A DNA stretch of 64,000 nucleotides from Sphingomonas cavernae (GCF_003590775.1 NZ_QYUM01000002.1:1240001-1304000), one strand, 5' to 3'. Numbered from the stretch's first letter, positions 7,815 to 16,648 are shown. The notes: a model not told the origin generated them from the sequence alone. Program-made: numbers and translations.

Positions 7815-10490
7815 CTACCCGCTGTTCCTGAGCGCTGTTGCGATCGCGTTGATCGAAAGCTGGATGCCCTCGGCGACACGCGGATCGTCCTCGCCCGCGC
7901 GGTGCCGTTTGAGCAGCTCGATCTGGAGCATGTTCAGCGGCTCTATATATGGCAGTCGCAACCGGATCGACTGGTCGAGCGCGGGGCTTTTCTCGAGCAG
8001 TCGCGCCTGATCCGTCGCGGCGAGCAGCCCGTCATGCGCGAGCTGCCAGCCCTCGCGGATGCGCCCGAAAATCGCATCGGCTGCATCGCGGTCCTCCACC
8101 AGGCCCGCATATTGCGCGGCGATCCCCATATCCGACTTGGCGAGCACCATTTCCATATTGGCGAGCGTCGCGTGCAGGAAGGGCCAGCATTGCGTCATTT
8201 CCCTGAGCAGTCCCTGATCGGGAAAGTTCGTCAGCGCCTGGCCGACGCCGTACCAGCCCGGCAGCATGACGCGCGCCTGTGCCCAGGAAAAGACCCAGGG
8301 GATCGCGCGCAGATCCTCGATCGCGTCGGTCTTCTTGCGGCTCGACGGGCGCGAGCCGATCTTCAGTGTCGCGATCTCCGCTATGGGCGTCATCTGACGG
8401 AAAAAGGCGCGGAAGCCCTCGGTGTCGTAGACGAGCGAGCGATAGGCGCGAAACGCGTCCGCCGACAGCGCGTCCATCGCCGCGCTGAAGCGCTGCCGGT
8501 CCTTCTCCGCGATCGCCTCGGGCTCGAGCGAGGCGATCAGCGTCGCCGAGGCCATAGCCTCCAGATTGGCAGCGGCGCTTTCGCGCGTGCCATATTTGGC
8601 GGCGATCACTTCGCCCTGCTCGGTGATGCGGATACGTCCGCGCACCGTGCCGCGCGGCTGCGCGAGGATCGCGGCGAAGGACGAACCGCCGCCGCGCCCG
8701 ACCGCGCCGCCGCGTCCGTGGAAGAGCTGCATTGCGACCCCCGCTTGCCCAAAGACCGGCGCGAGCGCGCGGCTGGCGCGGTCGAGGCTCCAGGTCGAGG
8801 TCAGATAGCCTCCGTCCTTGTTCGAATCGGAATAGCCGATCATCACCTCCTGATGCCCGCGCGTCCGCGCGATCGCGGCGGCATCGGGATCAGCGAACCA
8901 CCTGGCCATGACTCCGGGGGCGTTCTCAAGGTCGCCGATCGTCTCGAACAGCGGCACCGCCATGATATCGGCTTCAGGCTCGTCGCCCGGCCGGTACAGC
9001 CCCGCTTCCTTGAGCAGGATATGGACCTCGAGCAGGTCCGACACGTCCTGCGTCATCGAGACGATATAGTTCTGGATGCAGTCGCGCCCGAAGCGGCGAT
9101 GTGCCTCGGCGGCGGCACGCACGATCGCAAGTTCCCCCGCGGTCTCCTCCGTATAGGTGAAGTGCGGGCTCGACAGCGGACGCGGCGTCGCCAGTTCGCC
9201 GCGGAGCAGTGCGACCCGCGCCTCCTCGCCCAGCGCGGCATAGTCCGCCTCGACTCCGGCCACCCGCAACAGTTCGGCGACGACGCGCTCATGCACCGCG
9301 CTGTTCTGGCGCATGTCGAGCGTGGCGAGATGAAAGCCGAAGGTGCCCACCGCGCGGATCAGCCGGCCAAGCGCACCGCCCGAGGACAGCGCGCCACGCC
9401 CGCCGGCGGCAAGGCCGTGCGCCAGGTCCTTCAGATCGGCGCACAGCGCGTCGGGGCCGCCATAGGGTTCGGCCGCGAGCGCGGCCGGGCGCGGCGGCTG
9501 CGTGTCCGTCAGCGCGACATATGTCGCGGAAAGCCGTGCATAAATGCCCGTGATCGCGCGGCGATAGGGTTCATCCTGGCGGCTGGGCGCAGCGTCGCCA
9601 CTTGCGTCTGCCAGCGCTGTCACTTCGGGCGTGGCATCCGCAAGCTCGGTCGAGATCGAAAGCTCGGCGCCCAGCGTGTGCAGCGAATCGAGATACCAGG
9701 CGATCACCGTCTGCGATGACCGCACAATTGCGAGGCGGAGCGAGTCCGCGGTGACAAACGGATTGCCGTCGCGGTCGCCGCCGATCCAGCTCCCCGGGCG
9801 CAGGAAGCTCTTGGGCCGCTGGCCAAGCGCGCGTTCCCAGCGCGCGTAAAGCGCAGGGAGCACGGGCAGGAAGGTGTCGCGCAGATAGGCGAGCGCGGTC
9901 TCGACCTCGTCGGCGACATAGAGGCGTTCGCGGCGTAGCGTCCGCGTCTGCCAGAGCAGCGCGATCTGGCGATAGATCGCTTCGTCGACCAGATCACCCT
10001 CGGGGGTCTCCGCCGCGCCTGCATCCTTGAACTGCATCAGCTCAGCGATGCGGTTGCGATGGTCGATCATCGACTTGCGGCGGACTTCGGTCGGATGTGC
10101 GGTCAGTACAGGCGCGACGAGCGCGTGCGCCAGCAGATCGAGAATTTTGTCGCTGTCGATCCCCTCAGCCTTCAGCCGGTCGAGCGCGTGCGCAACGTCG
10201 GCCCCGGGGTCGGTCGCGACGCCCTGGCGATCCTCGGCGAGATTGGCGAGCATCGAAAAGAGCATGAATCCGCGAACGAACTGGAGCGTCTCGTCGAGGC
10301 TGAGCGCGCCCAGCCCCGTGTCGATCGCATCAGCGCTCGCGACCCCGCGATGCCGGTCCACCGATGCGGCCCGGATATATTCGGTCCGGCGGAACAGCGT
10401 CTCGCCGCCATAGGCGCGGATGACGTCGCCGAGGAGCTTGCCGAGATAGCGTATATCGGGGTTCTGCGTGATGGGGGGTGCGCTGGCCAT
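7815..10490 (-). CDS. ppc: phosphoenolpyruvate carboxylase
   Basis: An 891-residue cytoplasmic enzyme that converts phosphoenolpyruvate and bicarbonate to oxaloacetate, refilling the TCA cycle. The first active-site signature VLTAHPTEVRRKS carries the catalytic His at residue 132, and the second, VMIGYSDSNKDGGYL, is present in the C-terminal half. FHGRGGAVGRGGG and the C-terminal LSINAIATALRNSG also match the family. Length is normal. I chose ATG 10490 (MASAPPITQN); a GTG six codons upstream gives a longer form. No clear Shine-Dalgarno is seen. Confidence 0.95.
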   Translation of the reverse strand: MASAPPITQNPDIRYLGKLLGDVIRAYGGETLFRRTEYIRAASVDRHRGVASADAIDTGLGALSLDETLQFVRGFMLFSMLANLAEDRQGVATDPGADVAHALDRLKAEGIDSDKILDLLAHALVAPVLTAHPTEVRRKSMIDHRNRIAELMQFKDAGAAETPEGDLVDEAIYRQIALLWQTRTLRRERLYVADEVETALAYLRDTFLPVLPALYARWERALGQRPKSFLRPGSWIGGDRDGNPFVTADSLRLAIVRSSQTVIAWYLDSLHTLGAELSISTELADATPEVTALADASGDAAPSRQDEPYRRAITGIYARLSATYVALTDTQPPRPAALAAEPYGGPDALCADLKDLAHGLAAGGRGALSSGGALGRLIRAVGTFGFHLATLDMRQNSAVHERVVAELLRVAGVEADYAALGEEARVALLRGELATPRPLSSPHFTYTEETAGELAIVRAAAEAHRRFGRDCIQNYIVSMTQDVSDLLEVHILLKEAGLYRPGDEPEADIMAVPLFETIGDLENAPGVMARWFADPDAAAIARTRGHQEVMIGYSDSNKDGGYLTSTWSLDRASRALAPVFGQAGVAMQLFHGRGGAVGRGGGSSFAAILAQPRGTVRGRIRITEQGEVIAAKYGTRESAAANLEAMASATLIASLEPEAIAEKDRQRFSAAMDALSADAFRAYRSLVYDTEGFRAFFRQMTPIAEIATLKIGSRPSSRKKTDAIEDLRAIPWVFSWAQARVMLPGWYGVGQALTNFPDQGLLREMTQCWPFLHATLANMEMVLAKSDMGIAAQYAGLVEDRDAADAIFGRIREGWQLAHDGLLAATDQARLLEKSPALDQSIRLRLPYIEPLNMLQIELLKRHRAGEDDPRVAEGIQLSINAIATALRNSG

Positions 10491-10596
10491 AGGAAGCGAG
10501 TGCTGCACCGCAGCGAGACTTTCGTCAACTGCCGTATTTGGGTAATTTAATTACGCGCCCTTGTCTCGCAGCGCGGCGGTCCCATATGGCCTGCGC

Positions 10597-10656
10597 GAGG
10601 ACGACCTCCCCCATTACGGGCCAAAACCGTCGGGACGACCCGACGTTTTGCAGGAG
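10597..10656 (+). promoter_or_regulatory. guanidine-II (mini-ykkC) riboswitch
   Basis: Two hairpins carry identical ACGA tetraloops. Hairpin P1 is GAGG-ACGA-CCTC (10597-10608). Hairpin P2 has a long stem, CAAAAC(c)GTCGGG with loop ACGA (10635-10638) and CCCGACGTTTTG (10622-10650, one bulged C). The linker is 13 bases, and the Shine-Dalgarno AGGAG (10652-10656) follows P2 immediately, ahead of the exporter ATG at 10663. Paired ACGR-loop hairpins just before a gdx/sugE start define the guanidine-II class, which turns on translation when guanidinium bridges the two loops. Confidence 0.88.
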
Positions 10657-10662
10657 CCGATC

Positions 10663-10983
10663 ATGGCCTGGGTCTATCTTATCCTCGCGGGAATTCTCGA
10701 AATCGTCTGGGCCTTTTCGATGAAGCAGTCGGAAGGCTTTACCCGCTTCGGCGCGAGCGCGGTGACGATCGTCGCGATGATTGCCAGTTTCGCGTTGCTG
10801 TCGATGTCGATGCGCGCGCTTCCGCTTGGCACCGCCTATACAATCTGGACGGGCATCGGCGCGGTCGGCGCCTTTGTGCTGGGCGTGATCGCGCTCGGTG
10901 AACAGGCGACGCCGATGCGCATTTTCGCCGCGGTGCTGATCGTCGCCGGACTGGTGCTGATGAAGCTGAGCGCCGCCGACTGA
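10663..10983 (+). CDS. gdx: small multidrug resistance family guanidinium exporter (Gdx/SugE)
   Basis: A 106-residue, four-helix inner-membrane protein. The first helix contains GILEIVWA, with the central Glu that binds guanidinium and protons, and the Gdx-type G-x-E-x-x-W arrangement; LPLGTAYTIWTGIGAVGAF in helix 3 and LGEQATPMR before helix 4 match SugE/Gdx closely rather than EmrE. SMR dimers exchange substrate for protons. ATG 10663 is preceded by AGGAG and a guanidine-II riboswitch, which supports guanidinium rather than general drug export. It stands alone, with the HNH gene convergent. Confidence 0.92.
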   Translation: MAWVYLILAGILEIVWAFSMKQSEGFTRFGASAVTIVAMIASFALLSMSMRALPLGTAYTIWTGIGAVGAFVLGVIALGEQATPMRIFAAVLIVAGLVLMKLSAAD

Positions 10984-10987
10984 TCGT

Positions 10988-11554
10988 TCAGGCGAGCAGC
11001 TCGATGTCCCAGTAAAGCCAGTCGCGCCAGGTATCGTGAAGATAGTTGGGCGGAAAGCTGCGGCCATGTTCCTGAAGATGCCAGCTCGTCGGCCTGATCG
11101 GTGCAATATGGAGCTGCATCCCGGCCTGCTGCGGAGTACGACCGCCTTTTTTAAGGTTGCACGGCGCGCAGGCTGTCGCGACATTCTCCCAGGTCGTGCG
11201 GCCACCTTGCGCGCGGGGGATGACATGGTCGAAGGTGAGATCGCGCGAGACGCCGCAATATTGGCACTCGAAACGATCGCGCAGGAAGAGGTTGAAGCGG
11301 GTGAAGGCAGGATATTCGGAAGGTTTGACATACTGTTTGAGCGCGATGACCGAGGGCAGCTTCATCGCGCTGCTGGGACTTCGGATTTCCCGCTGGTAAT
11401 GATCGACGATCGTCACCCGGTCGAGAAACACCGCCTTGACCGCGGTCTGCCAGGGCCACAGGCTCAAGGGATAATAGCTCAGCGGCTTGAAGTCCGCGTT
11501 GAGCACAAGCGCGGGGCAACTGTCCGGATGGCGGATCAGATCGGGATGATACAT
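10988..11554 (-). CDS. HNH endonuclease
   Basis: A 188-residue protein with the HNH nuclease core near residues 85-130: CQYCGVSRDLTFDHVIPRAQGG, then N-V-A-T-A-C-x-x-C-N-L-K-K-G. Two CxxC pairs bind a structural zinc and the DHV/N residues form the metal site. Such stand-alone HNH proteins are widespread in alphaproteobacteria; their substrate is not established. I chose ATG 11554 (MYHPDLIRHP), preceded by GGGAG at about 13 bases; a further 44 codons are open upstream but overlap gluQ on the other strand. It is convergent with the exporter gene, four bases away. Confidence 0.82.
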   Translation of the reverse strand: MYHPDLIRHPDSCPALVLNADFKPLSYYPLSLWPWQTAVKAVFLDRVTIVDHYQREIRSPSSAMKLPSVIALKQYVKPSEYPAFTRFNLFLRDRFECQYCGVSRDLTFDHVIPRAQGGRTTWENVATACAPCNLKKGGRTPQQAGMQLHIAPIRPTSWHLQEHGRSFPPNYLHDTWRDWLYWDIELLA

Positions 11555-11667
11555 GGCGTCACGCTGTCTCCCATTGCCTGCACTCCCCTCGCGGAAAATG
11601 ATGACGTGGTCATGACACCATATGTCGCGACTCGTGGTCAACCCTTGATTTCGGATTGCAGCGCAGA

Positions 11668-12561
11668 ATGACTGAGATCGCCACACGCTTCGCGCCGAGC
11701 CCCACCGGCAGGCTGCATCTCGGCCATGGCTGGTCGGCCCTGCAGGCGCATGATTTCGCGACCGAAAGACGCGGCCACTTCCTGCTGCGCATCGAGGATA
11801 TCGATCCCGGCCGCGCGCGCGAAGAGCATGTTTCGGGGATCATCGAGGATCTGCTCTGGCTGGGGCTGACCTGGGAGGGCGAGATCGTCTTCCAGTCGCA
11901 GCGGCTGGCGCTCTACGCGATGGCGCTCGAGGACCTGAAGGAGCGCGGGCTGGTCTATCCCTGTTTCTGCACGCGCGCGGAGATCGCGAGGGAGATCGCG
12001 GCAAGTGCCTCGGCGCCGCATGGCCCCGACGGGCCGCATTATCCGGGAACCTGCCGCGGCATCCCCGCCGAAGCCGCCGCCGAGCGCGCCGTCCACGAGG
12101 CGCATTGCTGGCGGCTGGACACGGCAAGGGCGTGCGCCGAGGCAGGACCGCTAAGCTGGACCGACGGCGCCGGCATGAACCATCGGGCGCACCCGCAGAT
12201 GCACGGCGATGTCGTGCTCGGCCGCAAGGACGCGCCCGTCAGCTATCATCTTGCAGTCACCATCGACGATGCTGATCAGGCGATCAGCCATGTCGTGCGT
12301 GGCGCGGACCTTTTGCACGCGACGCATGTCCACCGGCTGCTTCAGGCGCTGTTCGATCTACCCACGCCTGTGTACCTCCATCACGCGCTGCTCGCCACCG
12401 CATCGGGCGAGCGCCTCGCGAAGCGGAATGCCGCGCCCGCGATCGCTGACCTGCGCGCGGCGGGCGTAGATCCCGTTGCGCTGATCGAGGGCATGCGCGC
12501 CGGACAATTTCCCGACGGCTATCGCCCGTTGGATTTGCCAGTCGATGCGCTTGGACCTTGA
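11668..12561 (+). CDS. gluQ: glutamyl-Q tRNA(Asp) synthetase
   Basis: A 297-residue protein related to the catalytic half of glutamyl-tRNA synthetase. It has the HIGH-like HLGH in RFAPSPTGRLHLGH, zinc-site residues CFCTR and YPGTC, and a KMSKS-equivalent RLAKRN. It lacks the anticodon-binding domain, as expected for GluQ/YadB, which attaches glutamate to queuosine in position 34 of tRNA-Asp. ATG 11668 starts MTEIATRFAPSPTG; a TTG four codons upstream is less likely. Start-to-start distance to the divergent HNH gene is 114 bases. Confidence 0.92.
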   Translation: MTEIATRFAPSPTGRLHLGHGWSALQAHDFATERRGHFLLRIEDIDPGRAREEHVSGIIEDLLWLGLTWEGEIVFQSQRLALYAMALEDLKERGLVYPCFCTRAEIAREIAASASAPHGPDGPHYPGTCRGIPAEAAAERAVHEAHCWRLDTARACAEAGPLSWTDGAGMNHRAHPQMHGDVVLGRKDAPVSYHLAVTIDDADQAISHVVRGADLLHATHVHRLLQALFDLPTPVYLHHALLATASGERLAKRNAAPAIADLRAAGVDPVALIEGMRAGQFPDGYRPLDLPVDALGP

Positions 12562-12614
12562 TCCGCTCAGGCTGAATTAGCCTGAACCGTAAATCAAGGT
12601 CCCAACTGTTGAAT

Positions 12615-12676
12615 AGAGCCTGATTCACGCTTTCAGTGGGAGCGCGTAGCGCTTCCACTTCAACCGATCAGGCTCT
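12615..12676. repeat. palindromic intergenic element
   Basis: Outer arms AGAGCCTGAT (12615-12624) and ATCAGGCTCT (12667-12676) are perfect inverted repeats; inside, GTGGGAGCG and CGCTTCCAC form a second stem. A smaller inverted repeat, CAGGCT-GAATT-AGCCTG, lies just upstream (12568-12584). I know this element type from intergenic regions of sphingomonads, where it is dispersed; it may fold in RNA and separates gluQ from the next gene. Confidence 0.7.
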
Positions 12677-12690
12677 AGAGAGAATGGATT

Positions 12691-12921
12691 ATGAGCACCG
12701 TCCTCACCATCCTCATCATCGTCGCGATGATCGCCACCGTGGTAGCACTCGTGCGCGGCATCGTCGCCTTTCTGCGCACGACCGAGCAGGATCTGAAGGG
12801 CACGGGGCCCAGCGCCTCGAGCCTGAAACAGAACAAGGCGATGCAGATGCGCATCCTGTTCCAGGCGATCGCGATCCTCCTCGTGGTGCTGTTGCTGGCC
12901 CTCTACAGCGGCGGAAGCTGA
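12691..12921 (+). CDS. twin transmembrane (HIG1-like) small protein
   Basis: A 76-residue protein with two membrane helices (residues 3-27 and 54-73) joined by a polar loop with LKQNKAMQMRILFQ. The layout and the basic loop match the short alphaproteobacterial twin-transmembrane/HIG1-type proteins, whose mitochondrial relatives assist respiratory-complex assembly. It ends four bases before the adenosyltransferase start, so they are co-transcribed. Function in bacteria is not established. Confidence 0.78.
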   Translation: MSTVLTILIIVAMIATVVALVRGIVAFLRTTEQDLKGTGPSASSLKQNKAMQMRILFQAIAILLVVLLLALYSGGS

Positions 12922-12925
12922 GACT

Positions 12926-13495
12926 TTGGTCAAGCTCAACAAGATCTACACGCGCACCGGCGATGACGGGACAACGGGTCTTGTCGACGGATCGCGGACG
13001 ACGAAGCACGATCCGCGGATGCAGGCGATCGGCGATGTCGACGAAGCCAATAGCGCGATCGGCATCGCGGTGGCCGCGATCGGCGGGGGCGACCATGCGG
13101 CGATGCTGCGCCGGATCCAGAACGATCTGTTCGACCTTGGCGCCGATCTCGCAACCCCGGGGGAGGATTTCACGCCCGGCGAAATGACGCTGCGCATCGT
13201 GCCGACTCAGGTTGCGCGGCTGGAGGCAGAGATCGACGCGATGAATGCTGCCCTCGAACCCCTCCGCAGCTTCATCCTGCCCGGCGGCAATCCGGGCGCT
13301 GCTGCGCTGCACCTTGCGCGCGCAGTGACGCGACGCGCGGAGCGGACCGCGGTGACCGCGGCGCAAACCGTGACTCTCAACCCGCAAGCGCTGGCCTATC
13401 TCAACCGACTTTCGGATCATCTTTTCGTCATGTGTCGCATGCTCAATGCCGCGGGCGAAGGCGACATATTATGGGTGCCCGGCGGTTCGCGCTGA
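12926..13495 (+). CDS. pduO: PduO-type ATP:cob(I)alamin adenosyltransferase
   Basis: A 189-residue protein starting with TTG at 12926 (MVKLNKIYTRTGDDGTTGL). The N-terminal T-R-T-G-D-D-G-T-T-G-L nucleotide-binding stretch, DVDEANSAIG, FILPGG and the R-R-A-E-R motif are those of PduO-type adenosyltransferases, which transfer the adenosyl group of ATP to cob(I)alamin to form coenzyme B12. The start codon is fixed by the short gap (four bases) to the preceding stop and by the conserved N-terminus. No B12 synthesis genes are adjacent. Confidence 0.9.
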   Translation: MVKLNKIYTRTGDDGTTGLVDGSRTTKHDPRMQAIGDVDEANSAIGIAVAAIGGGDHAAMLRRIQNDLFDLGADLATPGEDFTPGEMTLRIVPTQVARLEAEIDAMNAALEPLRSFILPGGNPGAAALHLARAVTRRAERTAVTAAQTVTLNPQALAYLNRLSDHLFVMCRMLNAAGEGDILWVPGGSR

Positions 13496-13570
13496 ACTGT
13501 TTCACTGCTGACACGTATTGACACTGGGTCGCCTTGACCCGGCCCGATATATCGCGATGTTGAGAACATT

Positions 13571-14854
13571 ATGGCAACACTGCTTAAATCGACCGCAGCT
13601 CCCGATGCGCTCTCCTCGCTTTTCCGCAACGTCCGCGCGCTGAGTGAGGCGCTCGTCGCGCCGCTGTCGGATGCCGACGCGACCGTTCAGTCGATGGACG
13701 ATGCTTCCCCGGCCAAATGGCATCTGGCGCACACGACCTGGTTCTTCGAAAGCTTCGTGCTGCGCGATCATGTGCCGGGTTACCAGTTGTTCGATGATCG
13801 CTGGCCGTTTCTGTTCAACAGCTATTATGAGGTCGAGGGCCCGCGCTATGCGCGACCGCGGCGCGGAATGATCACGCGCCCCTCGCTTGCGGAGGTGCTG
13901 TGCTGGCGCGCGCATGTCAATGCGGCGCTGATCGAAGCGCTGCCCGAGCTCGGCGACAGGGCACGCGCGCTGGTCGAACTTGGCTGCCATCATGAGCAGC
14001 AGCATCAGGAATTGCTGCTGACCGATATCCTGAGCCTGTTCGCGCTCAATCCGCTCGCCCCCGCGATATGGGACATGCCCCGCGGCGCGCCCGCCCCGGC
14101 GCCCGCCCCGCTGCGCTGGATCGAGGGCGCGCACGGCATCGTGGAAATCGGCCATGATGGCACAGACGTGAATGCAGGTTTCGGCTTCGATTGCGAGGGG
14201 CCGCGCCATCCCGTGCTGCTGCCGCGCCATGCGCTGGGCGATCGATTGGTGACCAATGCCGAGTGGCGCGGCTTCATCGACGACGGCGGCTATGAACGCC
14301 CCGATTTCTGGCTTTCGGACGGCTGGACCTGGGTGCAGCGCGAGGGGATCGAGGCGCCGCTCTACTGGCGTCACCAGCCGGACGGAGAATGGGCGCAATT
14401 TGCGCTCGACGGCCTGCATCCGGTTCGGCCTGCCGCACCCGTCACGCATATCAGCTATTATGAGGCCGATGCCTTTGCGCGCTGGGCGGGCGCGCGGCTG
14501 CCGACCGAGGCCGAATGGGAAAGCGCTGCGGCGACGCTCGATCCACTGGGGGGCAATCAGCTCGATACCGCGGGCCCGGCGCGCCCGCGCGCCGCGACCA
14601 ACGGCGAGGGTTTACGCCAGATGTTCGGCGATGTCTGGGAATGGACCGCGAGCGCCTATCTCGCCTATCCCGGCTTCCGCCCCGCACCGGGCGCGGTGGG
14701 CGAATATAATGGCAAGTTCATGAGCGGCCAGTTCGTCCTCAAGGGCGCGAGCTGCGCAACGCCGCGCGGCCATGCGCGCGCCAGCTACCGCAATTTCTTC
14801 TACCCGCATCAGCGCTGGCAGTTCACCGGACTCCGGCTGGCAAAGGACCTCTGA
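13571..14854 (+). CDS. egtB: ergothioneine sulfoxide synthase EgtB
   Basis: A 427-residue non-haem iron enzyme. The N-terminal DinB-like part carries WHLAHTTWFFE (His51) and HEQQHQELLL (His141, His145), the three iron ligands in family order, and the C-terminal formylglycine-generating-enzyme-like domain carries RLPTEAEWE and GDVWEWT. EgtB joins trimethylhistidine to a thiol (gamma-glutamylcysteine or cysteine, depending on type) with oxygen. The stop TGA is separated by one base from the egtD start, so the pair is translationally coupled. Confidence 0.93.
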   Translation: MATLLKSTAAPDALSSLFRNVRALSEALVAPLSDADATVQSMDDASPAKWHLAHTTWFFESFVLRDHVPGYQLFDDRWPFLFNSYYEVEGPRYARPRRGMITRPSLAEVLCWRAHVNAALIEALPELGDRARALVELGCHHEQQHQELLLTDILSLFALNPLAPAIWDMPRGAPAPAPAPLRWIEGAHGIVEIGHDGTDVNAGFGFDCEGPRHPVLLPRHALGDRLVTNAEWRGFIDDGGYERPDFWLSDGWTWVQREGIEAPLYWRHQPDGEWAQFALDGLHPVRPAAPVTHISYYEADAFARWAGARLPTEAEWESAAATLDPLGGNQLDTAGPARPRAATNGEGLRQMFGDVWEWTASAYLAYPGFRPAPGAVGEYNGKFMSGQFVLKGASCATPRGHARASYRNFFYPHQRWQFTGLRLAKDL

Positions 14855-14855
14855 G

Positions 14856-15839
14856 ATGCTGCTCGAACAGGATGCGCCGCCGCTCCCCGCCGAAGAGGCG
14901 GATCCCGCCTTCCGCGCCGACGTGCTGAAGGGTTTCGCCGATACGCGCAGGCGCGCGATCCCCGCGCGCTGGTTCTACGACAAGACGGGCTCCGAGCTGT
15001 TCGAGGAGATCACGCAGCTCCCCGAATATTACCCGACGCGTGTCGAGACCGCGTTGCTTGCAAGGCATTCGTCCGAGGTGGCCGAAATTGCGGGGCCGGG
15101 ACGCGCGGTGGTCGAGTTCGGATCGGGATCTTCGATCAAGACGCCGCATCTGCTCCGCGCGGTGAACCCCGCAGCCTATGTCCCGATCGACATATCGGGG
15201 GATTTTCTGCGAGAATCCGCCGCCGCGCTGGCCGCGGACTTTCCGGGGGTAAAGGTCGAGCCCGTCGAGGCCGATTTCATGCACCCGATCGACCTGCCGA
15301 TGAGCGTGGGCGAGCTGCCCAAGCTCGGCTTCTTTCCGGGCTCCACTATCGGCAACATGATCGCGCGCACCTCGGTCGATTTGCTGCGCGCAATGCGCGA
15401 ATCGCTTGGGGTCGGATCGCTGTTGCTGATCGGGATGGACCGGGTGAAGGATCCCGCGATCCTCGTGCGCGCCTATGACGATGCCGCGGGCGTCACCGCG
15501 CGCTTCAATCTCAACCTGCTCCACCGCATCAATCGCGAGCTGGGCGGCACGATCCCCGTCGAGGCCTTCCGCCACCGCGCGATCTGGAACGATCTCTATG
15601 CGCGGGTCGAGATGCATTTGGAGGCGACCTGCGACGTCACCTTCGGCATAGAGGGTGCGAGCTTCTCGATGCGCAGGGGCGAGACGATCCATACCGAAAA
15701 CAGCCACAAATACGGCCAGCGCGACGCGCGCCTCCTGCTCCGAGCGGGCGGCTGGACGCCACTTCGCGAATGGACCGACGCCGATAACATGTTCGCGCTG
15801 ATTCTCGCAGGCGCGCACCCGCTCAGGACGGCGCCCTAA
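14856..15839 (+). CDS. egtD: L-histidine N-alpha-methyltransferase EgtD
   Basis: A 327-residue SAM-dependent methyltransferase that makes trimethylhistidine (hercynine), the first step of ergothioneine synthesis. Visible motifs are ELFEEITQLPEYYPTR, the SAM loop VEFGSGSSIKT, GFFPGSTIGN and the substrate-site region near IHTENSHKY. I chose ATG 14856 (MLLEQDAPP), one base after the egtB stop; upstream extension would overlap egtB deeply. Its stop overlaps the convergent next gene's stop by three bases. EgtC and EgtE are not present here, so an alternative route for those steps is implied. Confidence 0.93.
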   Translation: MLLEQDAPPLPAEEADPAFRADVLKGFADTRRRAIPARWFYDKTGSELFEEITQLPEYYPTRVETALLARHSSEVAEIAGPGRAVVEFGSGSSIKTPHLLRAVNPAAYVPIDISGDFLRESAAALAADFPGVKVEPVEADFMHPIDLPMSVGELPKLGFFPGSTIGNMIARTSVDLLRAMRESLGVGSLLLIGMDRVKDPAILVRAYDDAAGVTARFNLNLLHRINRELGGTIPVEAFRHRAIWNDLYARVEMHLEATCDVTFGIEGASFSMRRGETIHTENSHKYGQRDARLLLRAGGWTPLREWTDADNMFALILAGAHPLRTAP

Positions 15840-16648
15840 GCCGGCTCCATGCCGTAGTCGCCCAGATCGATGGCCATGATGTCGGCCTCTATATCGGGGT
15901 GTCGTTTGACGAGATAGGAAGCTGCCCTCCTGAGGTCCGAAGCCAGATGCGGCTTGAGCCAGCGCGCGGCATCCAGCGGATCGCGACCTGCGAGCCGCTG
16001 GGTAACGGCGAGGGCGGTCACCAGCGCCTTTTCGCTGAGATAGCCCGACTGGCTCGATGACCAGCCCATCGAGTCGAAGGAATTGAAGGCCTCGAAGGTC
16101 TTTGCCCCATTGGCCAGAAAGACGCCGAAGCCCATGAACGCCGCGGCCAGATCGGTTGCGAGTTCATGGAGGTCCGCACCGCCGGGTGGCAGACGCCTCG
16201 CACCGTCGATCACGTAATGCGCCAGCTCATGTGCAAAAGTGCCCACAAGCCGCGCGGGATCCGCAAGCGACGAAGGATTGTAGGTGATGACGGGTTCGTA
16301 TTGCCCCTGCCCGCGATCTTCGAGGTGATACGTGCCGAGCGGGGGCGCGGCTTCGTGCCGAAGCCCGAAGCCGGGCTGAACGCGGTCCGGGCGATTGGCG
16401 GCTCCGGCTTCCAGCCTGAAGGCAACATCTTCAAGCCCGGCGTGTGACCGGACCTGATCGAAAAGCTCGCGCGCTCGGGCGTGGCCGGTCAGTCGGCTGT
16501 CGGGAAAATAATCGATCGTCGGCGTGACAAGCGGCGTCTGGCGATGACGCCCGACCTGTTCGAAATCCTCGAGCATCCATTTGAAGCAGGCGAGTTGCCA
16601 TTCGAACTCGTCGGCGTCGATCGGCAATTTCGGCCCGAACAATCCCAT
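15836..16648 (-). CDS. uncharacterised protein with HEXXH zinc-metallopeptidase motif
   Basis: A 270-residue soluble protein without a signal peptide. The motif HELAH lies in GTFAHELAHYVIDG (about residue 138), followed by HELATDLAAAFMGFGVF about 18 residues later, where a further acidic ligand could complete a zinc site. This resembles gluzincin-like peptidases, but I do not recognise the family and the remaining sequence (for example YFPDSRLTGHAR) has no known domain. A strong ribosome site GGGGGAGGG precedes ATG 16648. Converges on egtD. Confidence 0.7.
   Translation of the reverse strand: MGLFGPKLPIDADEFEWQLACFKWMLEDFEQVGRHRQTPLVTPTIDYFPDSRLTGHARARELFDQVRSHAGLEDVAFRLEAGAANRPDRVQPGFGLRHEAAPPLGTYHLEDRGQGQYEPVITYNPSSLADPARLVGTFAHELAHYVIDGARRLPPGGADLHELATDLAAAFMGFGVFLANGAKTFEAFNSFDSMGWSSSQSGYLSEKALVTALAVTQRLAGRDPLDAARWLKPHLASDLRRAASYLVKRHPDIEADIMAIDLGDYGMEPA

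Noticed and set aside
7776-9719. Long plus-strand open frame antisense to ppc
   Set aside because: The opposite strand encodes full-length PEP carboxylase; this frame has no recognisable motif and is a codon-phase artefact of high GC.
13518-13551. TTGACA ... GATATA as egtB promoter
   Set aside because: The spacing of 22 bases is too long for a normal sigma-70 promoter; the region also has a small inverted repeat (GGGTC/GACCC), so I leave it unassigned.
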